Source: Rhodospirillaceae bacterium
Lineage (GTDB): Bacteria > Pseudomonadota > Alphaproteobacteria > Micavibrionales > UBA2020
Length of the DNA stretch: 5,048 nt
Assembly (NCBI GenBank): GCA_003524565.1
Contig: DQGU01000193.1
Coordinates: 1-5,048 of the forward strand
Direction of reading: 5' to 3'
Below, piece after piece: positions 1 to 5,048 of this stretch (positions are counted from its first letter, which is position 1; the number at the start of each line of letters is the position of its first letter). A program made the position numbers and the translations under genes. The notes beneath the pieces are model-generated. The model was given only the letters and a program-made list of their open reading frames with translations. It was not told the origin of the DNA and made no database searches.

Positions 1-22
1 AATGCGGGGTAAAACCAGCCCG

Positions 23-1201
23 TTAATTATTTTTCGGGCCGTCCTTGCGGCCTGCGTCGTATGCCTTGCGCCATGCCGCGCGCTGGTCGTCATATTCGCG
101 CAAAAAGGCGGTAATCGTATCCGGCACGGCGGGGCGGGGCGTTTGCACAATCATTTCCTGCAAGGTGCGCAGGCCGCTGTCTGAATCGTCAATGCGGCGG
201 TAGGTTTCCACCGCCTTGTCCACGCGCTGGCGGAACAGAGTTTCGTTTTGCGCGAAATCGCCTTCGCCGCGGTTCATCAGGTCATAAAGCCCTTCGGCAT
301 GCAAAACGTAGCAGGTGATTTTGCATTGCAGGACGAAGGATTCAAATTTCTCCGTCTCCACGCCGTAGGCCTTCAGTTGCCGCACGGCCGCGCCTGCAAG
401 GCGCAGAGCGTCGAGCGCATCGTCAATAAGCCCGCCCTGACCAAGTTCATGATATTTTTCGCAGTATGTCTGCATACTGTCGTGCGCGCGGTGTACCTGC
501 TGGGCGAAACGGTCAAGGATGTCCAGCACCCGTAGCTCGGCCAGTTTGTCGTCCATGCTATGCACATGGGCGGCGCGGGTAAACTGGTCAAATAGAAAAT
601 GCGTCTGCGGCGCCTTGCTGGCGGGGCCGTTGTTGTCGAATTCGTTTTCGGGGCGTTTCAGGTTGCCATCGGCGCGGTCGATATCCAGCTGCACAAAGCC
701 GTTTTCGGATGCCGGCAGCACGCTGCGGTGCGGGCGGGCGTGGGGAAGCCCCTTGGTGTCAAACACATAGCCTTCACGTTCGGCAAAGGCGCGGTAATGA
801 ACGAAGCCCATCGCCTCCACATCCGGCTTCTGGGGGATATAATCTTCGGCGCGGCCTTGGCAGTTTTTTTCAAACCGCATCAATTCATCCAGCGCGTCGT
901 TAAATCCGGCGCGGGTTTTGATTTTTTGAACTTGCGTCCGTGTACGCTCGCGGTTGCTTCCGAACAAAAGCCCGCCGCCCGCAGGTTCCGTCACCGTGGT
1001 TGTTTTTTGAACCGTCCATGTTTTTTTGATGGGGTCGTCCAGATAGGCATCGAGGCGGATGTGATAGCTACCACGCGCATAGGCCTTGAGCCCGTAGGTG
1101 AGGGTCGCGCAATGGCTGCCGAAAATAGGCTCCAGCGTTTTGCGCGTGCCATCACCGCCGGTGGGCGGAGCAGGGGGCATCGGGTCGTTTTTATCGGCCA
1201 T
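23..1201 (-). CDS. Hypothetical soluble protein, 392 aa
   Basis: I do not recognise this protein and assign no function. It is complete: ATG at 1201, TAA at 25-23. AGGA (1214-1211 on the minus strand) lies 9 nt before the ATG, which supports this start, and G/C-rich third codon positions support the frame. Residues 1-20 are a proline/glycine-rich, probably disordered leader. Residues 27-70 look beta-rich, followed by a glycine turn (75-77) and a basic stretch (83-97). Residues 200-390 are largely predicted helix with many charged residues, consistent with a helical bundle or coiled coil. There is no signal peptide, no membrane segment and no lipobox, so it is probably cytoplasmic. Cysteines are at 31, 114, 247, 293 and 297; C293 and C297 form a CxxxC pair, but nothing else suggests a metal site. 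It is divergent from the 116-aa gene across a 304-bp control region. The gene is certain; its role is unknown. Confidence 0.88.
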   Translation of the reverse strand: MADKNDPMPPAPPTGGDGTRKTLEPIFGSHCATLTYGLKAYARGSYHIRLDAYLDDPIKKTWTVQKTTTVTEPAGGGLLFGSNRERTRTQVQKIKTRAGFNDALDELMRFEKNCQGRAEDYIPQKPDVEAMGFVHYRAFAEREGYVFDTKGLPHARPHRSVLPASENGFVQLDIDRADGNLKRPENEFDNNGPASKAPQTHFLFDQFTRAAHVHSMDDKLAELRVLDILDRFAQQVHRAHDSMQTYCEKYHELGQGGLIDDALDALRLAGAAVRQLKAYGVETEKFESFVLQCKITCYVLHAEGLYDLMNRGEGDFAQNETLFRQRVDKAVETYRRIDDSDSGLRTLQEMIVQTPRPAVPDTITAFLREYDDQRAAWRKAYDAGRKDGPKNN

Positions 1202-1210
1202 CCGTCCGTT

Positions 1211-1214
1211 TCCT
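1211..1214 (-). promoter_or_regulatory. Ribosome binding site of the 392-aa gene
   Basis: On the minus strand AGGA precedes the ATG at 1201 with a 9-nt gap (1210-1202). This is normal Shine-Dalgarno spacing and fixes the start codon. Confidence 0.6.
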
Positions 1215-1272
1215 GATATAGGCGCGCGCGGTATATAAGTGCCGCTTGCCGAAGTTGCTGCGAAGATTTTTA

Positions 1273-1301
1273 TTGGTATCAGACTCTCCCGTTATGGTCA
1301 A
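1273..1301 (-). promoter_or_regulatory. Candidate promoter for the 392-aa gene
   Basis: Read on the minus strand, TTGACC (1301-1296, five of six matches to the -35 consensus) is followed after 17 bp by TACCAA (1278-1273). That is a poor -10 by itself, but it is preceded by TGA, which gives an extended -10 (TGn). The predicted transcript starts near 1266, leaving a leader of about 64 nt. A GANTC site (1282-1286) sits inside the spacer. An alternative -10, TATATA at 1237-1232, has no usable -35. The call comes from consensus matching only. Confidence 0.4.
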
Positions 1302-1337
1302 TTTGTTGCAAAAATACGACCGATTGTTGCAAATATG
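1301..1337. repeat. Tandem direct repeats, 21-bp period
   Basis: TTGTTGCAAA occurs at 1303-1312 and again, identical, at 1324-1333. The start-to-start distance of 21 bp is two helical turns, so a protein bound to both copies would lie on one face of the DNA. The first copy ends next to the candidate -35 box of the leftward promoter (1301-1296). Relative to the predicted start near 1266, the copies are centred at about -41.5 and -62.5, typical activator positions. I do not recognise the motif as the site of a particular regulator. Confidence 0.5.
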
Positions 1338-1374
1338 ATATATGTCAAATAGAGGAAAGGCCTGATTTCAAGCA

Positions 1375-1410
1375 GTTAACAAAATGTTTAAATCTTGCCG
1401 TTTTGTTAAC
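1375..1410. repeat. Perfect 10-bp inverted repeat
   Basis: GTTAACAAAA (1375-1384) and its exact reverse complement TTTTGTTAAC (1401-1410) flank a 16-bp spacer. Each arm carries GTTAAC at its outer end, itself a palindrome, and the two GTTAAC copies are 30 bp apart, close to three helical turns. The right arm ends 3 bp before the candidate -35 of the 116-aa gene's promoter. No T-run follows on either side, so it is not an intrinsic terminator. It is more likely a binding site for a dimeric regulator, such as an operator or activator site. Confidence 0.5.
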
Positions 1411-1413
1411 GGA

Positions 1414-1442
1414 TTATGAATACTTATCTAGTAAAATATAAT
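1414..1442 (+). promoter_or_regulatory. Candidate promoter for the 116-aa gene
   Basis: A perfect TATAAT lies at 1437-1442. With 17-bp spacing the -35 position (1414-1419) reads TTATGA, only three of six matches, as expected for a promoter that needs an activator. The predicted start is near 1449, giving a leader of about 57 nt. The inverted repeat at 1375-1410 is directly upstream and a GANTC site lies at about +20. The region is AT-rich, so a chance TATAAT is possible. Confidence 0.4.
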
Positions 1443-1449
1443 TATATCA

Positions 1450-1467
1450 ACGAGTTAAATTTCTCGT
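1450..1467 (+). other. Small stem-loop at the predicted transcript 5' end
   Basis: ACGAG (1450-1454) and CTCGT (1463-1467) can pair around an 8-nt loop. If the transcript starts near 1449, this hairpin would cap the mRNA of the 116-aa gene. Five pairs form a weak stem and could arise by chance. Confidence 0.2.
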
Positions 1468-1491
1468 GAGTCTATGATTTCTTAACGTTTC

Positions 1492-1497
1492 GGGGGG
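1492..1497 (+). promoter_or_regulatory. Unusual all-G ribosome binding site
   Basis: Six consecutive G residues lie 8 nt before the ATG at 1506. They can pair with the CCUCC of the 16S rRNA tail only through a G-U wobble. The spacing supports 1506 as the start. The next in-frame ATG (1515) would be 17 nt away, which is too far. Confidence 0.45.
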
Positions 1498-1505
1498 TTA
1501 CGGAT

Positions 1506-1856
1506 ATGACCGACATGACAGACATCTCTATACCGTCTTCCGACGTTGCAAAGACTGTGTCGGAAAACAAGGTCTCGGTCATCACCGTCAACTTCAAAGA
1601 CGGTGATGTCATCGAACGCGCGCAGCATGATGCCGAAGGCGGCATTCCCAAACTGCTGCGGGAGCTGGCGCGCAAGGCGCAGAAGGACAAGGTGAAGTCC
1701 GCCATCATCCTCACGATTACCGAGGATGACCATGTCGATTGGGTTCATGTGGCGGATAACGAACATCATCTGGCGCTGGCGGCGCTATGCCTTGATGACC
1801 TGAAAGACGACCTCAAAAACCACATCTTCAGGGATATGGAGGAGGAAGAGGCCTAA
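1506..1856 (+). CDS. Small acidic hypothetical protein, 116 aa
   Basis: I cannot name this protein. It is complete, from ATG at 1506 to TAA at 1854-1856, and in frame with good codon use. After a Ser/Thr/Asp-rich leader (1-22) comes a strand (24-30), an amphipathic basic helix (47-63, rich in K and R), a hydrophobic strand (65-71), another strand (77-83) and a long helix (86-107) rich in H, D and L, ending in a Glu tail (112-115). The layout suggests a compact alpha/beta protein. From memory it resembles small uncharacterised proteobacterial and phage proteins with a 'helix, hydrophobic strand, variable strand, LxxAxxxL helix' order, but that is a loose likeness and not an assignment. It has no signal peptide, membrane segment, helix-turn-helix or catalytic motif; its one cysteine is C94. 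It is divergent from the 392-aa gene and convergent with the antiporter, so it is probably transcribed alone. Confidence 0.82.
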   Translation: MTDMTDISIPSSDVAKTVSENKVSVITVNFKDGDVIERAQHDAEGGIPKLLRELARKAQKDKVKSAIILTITEDDHVDWVHVADNEHHLALAALCLDDLKDDLKNHIFRDMEEEEA

Positions 1857-1872
1857 GCCCTATCCGCTGACG

Positions 1873-3597
1873 CTAGCTATGCGGCTTGGCGGCGGGCTTG
1901 GTTTTGCGCATATCGTTGAGATACTCAACCATCCGGCGGCCGATTTCACGCGGCCCTGTCAGGGCGAGGTCTGCGTTCTGTTCGTAGAAATAGTCCATTT
2001 CCTCGTCGTTATGGGCGCGGACAAGGATGCGCAGGTTCGGGTTGAGGATTTTGGCTTCTTCTACAATCCGGCGGGCGGCAAAGGGGTCGGGGATGGCGAC
2101 GGCCAGCGCCACGGCTTTGGAAATCGCCGCTTCCTGCAATGTCTCGGGGTGCGTGGCATCGCCTGCAATCGCATGCAGCCCGCGCTCGCGCAGGGTATCG
2201 ACCTTTTCACGGTTGCTATCGATGATAACAAGGTCGATATGCGCTTCTTGCACGTTCTGGCTGATATGCACGCCCACCTTGCCGTAGCCGACGAGGATAA
2301 CGGTGTCTTTGAGCGTGACTTTTTCATTGCGGGTCAGCTGCGAGAGGTCTGCTTCGGGGCTGATGTTGAAAATGGACGACAGGCGCGCGCTGCGGCCCGA
2401 ATATTCGTAGATGGCGCGCGAAAAGCGGAAGGCCAGCGGGTTGAGCGCGATGGAAACCAGCGCCCCCGCCAGAACAAGGTCGCGGCCGCTTTCGGGCAGC
2501 AGGTTATAAACAACACCAAGCCCGACAAGGATGAACGAAAATTCCCCGATTTGCGCAAGGCTGGCCGAAACCAGCAAACCCGTTTTCATCGGGTATTTGA
2601 ACAGAATAACAATAAGAAACGCCGCCAACGATTTGCCGACCATGATAATAAGTGATGTCAAAACCACGTTGAGCGGCTGGGTGATAAGAACTTTGGGGTC
2701 GAACAGCATGCCGACAGCGACAAAAAAGACGACGGCGAAAGCATCCTGAAACGGCAGCGCACGGTCGGCCGCTTCGTGGTTGAGGTCGGATTCCCGTATC
2801 ATCATGCCTGCGAAAAACGCACCAAGGGCAAGGGAGATGTCAAACAGCTTGGACGCGGCAAAGGCAACGCCCAGCGCCGCGACGAAAACCGCCAGCGTGA
2901 AAAGCTCGCGCGAGCGGGTTTGCGCAACCACCCCCAAAAGCCAAGGCAGCAGGCGTTTACCGCCAAAAAACATAACGGCGATAAACAGCGCAACCTTGCC
3001 AAGCGCGGCCAGCAGCGAAAGGGCAAGGCTTGTTTCGGCCGCGGCGGCGCCTTCCGCGGGCGCGACAGTGGCCGCCAGCGCGGGGACAAGAACGAGGGCG
3101 AGAACCATCGCCAAATCTTCGACAATCAGCCAGCCGATGGCGATGCGCCCGTTCATGGATTGTAAAAGGTTGTGCTCTTCCAGCGCGCGCAAAAGCACGA
3201 CGGTGCTGGCAACCGATAGCGCAAGGCCGAACATCAAGCCGCTATGAAGGGGCCAATCCCATACATAATAGGCAAGGCCGGCGCCCATCAGAATGGCCGC
3301 GCCCATCTGCACAATCGCCCCGGGCAGGGCGATTTTTTTCACCTCCATCAAATCTTTGGTCGAAAAATGCAGACCGACACCGAACATCAGAAGCACGATG
3401 CCTATCTCTGATAATTCCTCGGCGATTTTGATGTTGCCCACAAATCCGGGGGTATAGGGGCCGATAACGATGCCCGCGAGCAGATAGCCGACGATGGGCG
3501 GGATACGCAGCTTTGCCGCTGTCAGGCCGAACAAGAAGGCAAGGCTCAAACCTGTCGCCAAAGTCGAAATGAGCGGTAGGTCGTGCGTAACGGCCAT
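1873..3597 (-). CDS. ybaL: YbaL/Kef-type cation:proton antiporter (CPA2)
   Basis: This inner-membrane antiporter of the CPA2 family probably exchanges K+ (or Na+) for H+ in pH and potassium homeostasis. At 574 aa it is full length; E. coli YbaL is about 558. Residues 8-395 form some 12-13 hydrophobic helices. Family blocks are easy to read: VGYLLAGIVIGPYTPGF (36-52), LLMFGVGLHFS (69-79), ASTVVLLRALEE (130-141) and SLAQIGEFSFIL (346-357). E160-D161 in IVEDL aligns with the Q-D ion-site pair of KefC. An Ala-rich loop lies at 176-188. The C-terminal TrkA-N Rossmann domain (about 431-550) has GYGKVG (437-442), an acidic residue ending strand 2 (D460) and GDAT (479-482), so nucleotide gating is likely. 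No TrkA-C domain follows. AGGA 5 nt before the ATG supports the start. It stands alone, with no kefF-like partner in the window. The family call is firm, the choice of YbaL over other Kef proteins fairly so; the ion is inferred. Confidence 0.95.
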   Translation of the reverse strand: MAVTHDLPLISTLATGLSLAFLFGLTAAKLRIPPIVGYLLAGIVIGPYTPGFVGNIKIAEELSEIGIVLLMFGVGLHFSTKDLMEVKKIALPGAIVQMGAAILMGAGLAYYVWDWPLHSGLMFGLALSVASTVVLLRALEEHNLLQSMNGRIAIGWLIVEDLAMVLALVLVPALAATVAPAEGAAAAETSLALSLLAALGKVALFIAVMFFGGKRLLPWLLGVVAQTRSRELFTLAVFVAALGVAFAASKLFDISLALGAFFAGMMIRESDLNHEAADRALPFQDAFAVVFFVAVGMLFDPKVLITQPLNVVLTSLIIMVGKSLAAFLIVILFKYPMKTGLLVSASLAQIGEFSFILVGLGVVYNLLPESGRDLVLAGALVSIALNPLAFRFSRAIYEYSGRSARLSSIFNISPEADLSQLTRNEKVTLKDTVILVGYGKVGVHISQNVQEAHIDLVIIDSNREKVDTLRERGLHAIAGDATHPETLQEAAISKAVALAVAIPDPFAARRIVEEAKILNPNLRILVRAHNDEEMDYFYEQNADLALTGPREIGRRMVEYLNDMRKTKPAAKPHS

Positions 3598-3746
3598 GCG
3601 TTTCCTATTTCCTTAAGGTTGAGTGAGGTCAGCCCCCGACAATTTCGCATATCGTATCAGAAGATAAAAGCTAAACTTAAAGTTGTCGATTTCAATATCG
3701 CCGCGCCATTGCGGATATGCCATACTTTGCTGCGGAGGGCTGCCAC
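3598..3746. other. Divergent gap between antiporter and repeat protein
   Basis: These 149 bp must hold the start signals of two divergent genes. For the antiporter I see AGGA at 3606-3603 (minus strand) and, overlapping a second purine run, the 8-bp palindrome CCTTAAGG (3611-3618). For the rightward gene I see only its ribosome binding site. I find no promoter pair with good -35 and -10 boxes on either strand; TTGTCG at 3683-3688 lacks a matching -10. No terminator or RNA gene is visible. Confidence 0.4.
3734..3739 (+). promoter_or_regulatory. Ribosome binding site that sets the 3747 start
   Basis: GGAGGG ends 7 nt before the ATG at 3747. An in-frame ATG at 3717 would put this strong site inside the coding region and has no comparable purine run in front of it, so 3747 is preferred. 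Confidence 0.75.
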
Positions 3747-4937
3747 ATGACATATTCCGAAGATGATATCAAAGCGCGCGCCGAAGCGATTGTCGAAATG
3801 GCGCTGAAAGCCGGCAAAGACAGCGCGGTTGCCGAAGCGCTGGCCGGGCAGCTGTTGACGCAGGAAGCGCACAAACATCCTTTGATGTATTTTTTCGCCG
3901 CCGAAGCGCTGATGGCCGGAAAGCATATCGAGCCCGCTGTGCGCGCCTGGCATCTGTTTATTGAGTTTCTGGAAGAATACGCGCAGACGTGCCAGCAGGA
4001 TACGGTTTTGTATGCCGATAGCGTTGCGGCGCTGCAAAGTTTTCTGGTCATTTTCGCGCCGGATGACGAAGCCTTGCTGGACTACGAAATTTTCTCCGAC
4101 AAGATAAACGCTTCGATTGACTACTTCGACGAGGTGACCATAGGCGACCGCCCCGCGGAGCGTATGCGCAGCGACCAGCTGCTTATGGGAGACCGCGCGA
4201 TGGAACGCGGGGAAGTCGAACTGGCCGTGCGCTTTTACAAACAAGCGGCGGACGAGGGACGCGAAGACGGCTGGCTGCGCTTGTTGCAGTTGATGTCCGA
4301 GCGGGATATAGGCGAGCCTTACGGCCTTGCCGCCGCGCAGGATATTTGCGAAAAAGCTGTTGCCGCAGGGCTTTGGCATGCGCGTGCCTATTATTTGCTG
4401 CGCCTGACGTCCTCTGCCGACAGTGATAACCCTCAGGTGATAACGGGCGAACAGCGCAGCGATATGGCGCGCGAAACGGCGGCTTTTATCGACGCGCTTT
4501 CCGCCTATGCCGCGCCGATGGGGCCTGCGACGGGTTTTTCCAAATACCTTGCGCCCGTCGTGCGGCGCGATAGCGTGCTTGGCATTTTTTCCGAACAAAA
4601 GCCGGAAGATATTATTGCAAGGCTCGAAGCTTCCGCCCGTGCGAATGACATCAAGGCTGCGGTCAGCGCTTTTTTACCTGTGATGGTTTATATGCGCCGT
4701 CAGGGCTGGATTGATGCTGGGGCTGTCAAAAATCTGCCGTCCGCGCTGGATAGGTTCGAAGGCGTGCTCAAGGAAGAAAACGCCCTGATTGCGCAGACAA
4801 AGGCGCAATCATCCGAAGTTGCCGGCGGCAGTTTTGAGGTGGAGCAACAAATCTTTCACGATATGGCAATTCAAATCAACCAGTCCATCACGGCCAGCAT
4901 TGCCGAGGCGAAAGCTTTTCTGTCTGAAACCGTTTGA
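3747..4937 (+). CDS. Helical Sel1/TPR-like repeat protein, 396 aa
   Basis: The protein has no clear named family. The start at 3747 is chosen for its strong ribosome binding site; the frame stays open to 3717, which would add ten residues. It is almost wholly alpha-helical, with no signal peptide or membrane segment. Residues 146-184 (a G-D-x-A-x-x-x-G turn, then a helix with FYKQAADEG, then a second helix) and 191-220 look like two Sel1/TPR-type helical hairpins, with the usual small residues (A, G) and aromatic positions. The helices at 8-70 may be a further, degenerate pair. Such repeats act as protein-binding scaffolds, so a partner-binding role is plausible but inferred. Residues 360-396 form a polar helix rich in Gln, Ser and Ala. 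It is divergent from the antiporter over 149 bp; shared regulation is possible but unproven. The long opposite-strand ORF here lacks such a ribosome binding site and is not coding. Confidence 0.88.
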   Translation: MTYSEDDIKARAEAIVEMALKAGKDSAVAEALAGQLLTQEAHKHPLMYFFAAEALMAGKHIEPAVRAWHLFIEFLEEYAQTCQQDTVLYADSVAALQSFLVIFAPDDEALLDYEIFSDKINASIDYFDEVTIGDRPAERMRSDQLLMGDRAMERGEVELAVRFYKQAADEGREDGWLRLLQLMSERDIGEPYGLAAAQDICEKAVAAGLWHARAYYLLRLTSSADSDNPQVITGEQRSDMARETAAFIDALSAYAAPMGPATGFSKYLAPVVRRDSVLGIFSEQKPEDIIARLEASARANDIKAAVSAFLPVMVYMRRQGWIDAGAVKNLPSALDRFEGVLKEENALIAQTKAQSSEVAGGSFEVEQQIFHDMAIQINQSITASIAEAKAFLSETV

Positions 4938-4963
4938 TTTTTTTCATGTGCGTTCCATATAGG
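4934..4963 (+). promoter_or_regulatory. Weak promoter candidate at the right edge
   Basis: TTGATT (4934-4939) and TATAGG (4958-4963) each match four of six consensus bases, with an 18-bp spacer. The -35 overlaps the stop codon of the preceding gene. It could serve a gene starting near the window edge. The match is weak. Confidence 0.2.
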
Positions 4964-4984
4964 GTGGGGGTTGTGCCGTAAATC

Positions 4985-5048
4985 ATGCGGGCGGCGCGGT
5001 TTTTGCATGTGCTTTTTGCCTTCCTGCCTGCGTGCAGGTTAAAATGCG
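4985..5048 (+). CDS. Possible 5' end of a gene leaving the window
   Basis: From the ATG at 4985 the frame stays open to the end of the window, 21 codons. It begins with a basic stretch (two Arg in the first five residues) followed by a hydrophobic run ending in LPAC, which resembles a signal or lipoprotein leader. A G-rich stretch (4961-4970) lies 14 nt upstream, farther than usual. Another ATG at 5044, with AGG 5 nt before it, is an equal candidate. The region is too short to decide between them, and neither may be real. Confidence 0.18.
   Translation, partial: MRAARFLHVLFAFLPACRLKC
5023..5038. other. Short hairpin, probably not a terminator
   Basis: CCTGC (5023-5027) can pair with GCAGG (5034-5038) around a 6-nt loop. 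Only two T residues follow, so it is a poor intrinsic terminator for the preceding gene. No better terminator is visible after 4937. Confidence 0.2.

Larger units (their letters stand above)
1202..1505. other. Divergent AT-rich control region
   Basis: This 304-bp gap separates two divergently read genes and contains no ORF that I can support. It is clearly richer in A and T than its flanks, especially from about 1320 to 1480. It holds a candidate promoter for each direction, a pair of direct repeats, a perfect inverted repeat, two GANTC sites (1282-1286 and 1468-1472) and an alternating CG block (1222-1230) just upstream of the leftward ribosome binding site. These are listed separately. No small-RNA gene or riboswitch is recognisable. 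Confidence 0.75.

Noticed and set aside
599..1216. Rightward open frame (205 codons) opposite the 392-aa gene
   Set aside because: The minus-strand frame is longer, has a proper ribosome binding site and normal codon use. This frame runs antisense through its first half.
1301..1337. Direct repeats as the start of a CRISPR array or plasmid iterons
   Set aside because: Only two 10-bp copies exist, with an 11-bp interval and no further units. They lie in a promoter region with no Cas or replication gene nearby.
1375..1410. Inverted repeat as an intrinsic terminator
   Set aside because: The stem is AT-rich, has no following T-run on either strand, and lies between divergent genes where no transcript needs to end.
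1879..2655. Long rightward open frame (258 codons) opposite the antiporter gene
   Set aside because: It is antisense to conserved YbaL/Kef motifs and to the TrkA-N domain, has no ribosome binding site, and encodes a low-complexity basic, Gln/Asn-rich product. It is a shadow of a GC-rich gene.
3717..3746. Upstream in-frame ATG as start of the repeat protein
   Set aside because: It would place the GGAGGG site inside the coding region and lacks a purine run at proper spacing.
3657..4598. Leftward open frame (313 codons) opposite the repeat-protein gene
   Set aside because: The plus-strand gene has a strong GGAGGG site and helical repeat character. The opposite frame is rich in Arg, His and Gln and shows no domain.
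1..5048. Defence, secretion or biosynthetic system
   Set aside because: No nuclease, helicase, ATPase, toxin-antitoxin, secretion or biosynthetic motif is visible in any supported gene. The unrecognised proteins give no basis for such a call.

Overview
The window reads as bacterial chromosome at roughly 55% GC, most likely from an alphaproteobacterium. This assignment is tentative. It rests on codon use, on scarce GANTC sites (five seen by eye, about twenty expected by chance) and on the placing of two of those five in one promoter region; there is no rRNA or marker gene. I see no transposase, integrase, tRNA, rRNA or CRISPR array.

Layout, left to right. (1) A leftward gene (1201 to 23) encodes a 392-residue soluble protein that I do not recognise. 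(2) An AT-rich divergent intergenic region (1202-1505) holds the best regulatory signals of the window: a candidate leftward promoter with two direct repeats 21 bp apart upstream of it, a perfect 10-bp inverted repeat, a candidate rightward promoter with a perfect TATAAT, and two GANTC sites. (3) A rightward gene (1506-1856) encodes a small acidic protein of 116 residues, also unrecognised. (4) A leftward gene (3597 to 1873) lies tail to tail with it after only 16 bp. It encodes a complete YbaL/Kef-type monovalent cation:proton antiporter with a C-terminal nucleotide-binding TrkA-N domain. (5) A 149-bp divergent gap follows. (6) A rightward gene (3747-4937) encodes a 396-residue helical protein with Sel1/TPR-like repeats. 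(7) The last 111 bp hold a weak promoter candidate and possibly the first codons of another gene that leaves the window.

Only the antiporter can be given a function. No operon is visible: every gene pair is divergent or convergent, apart from the possible gene at the right edge. Nothing shows that the genes work together, except that the 392- and 116-residue proteins share a control region. I do not see a convincing new multi-gene system. The points most worth a second look are the control region at 1202-1505 and the three unrecognised proteins.
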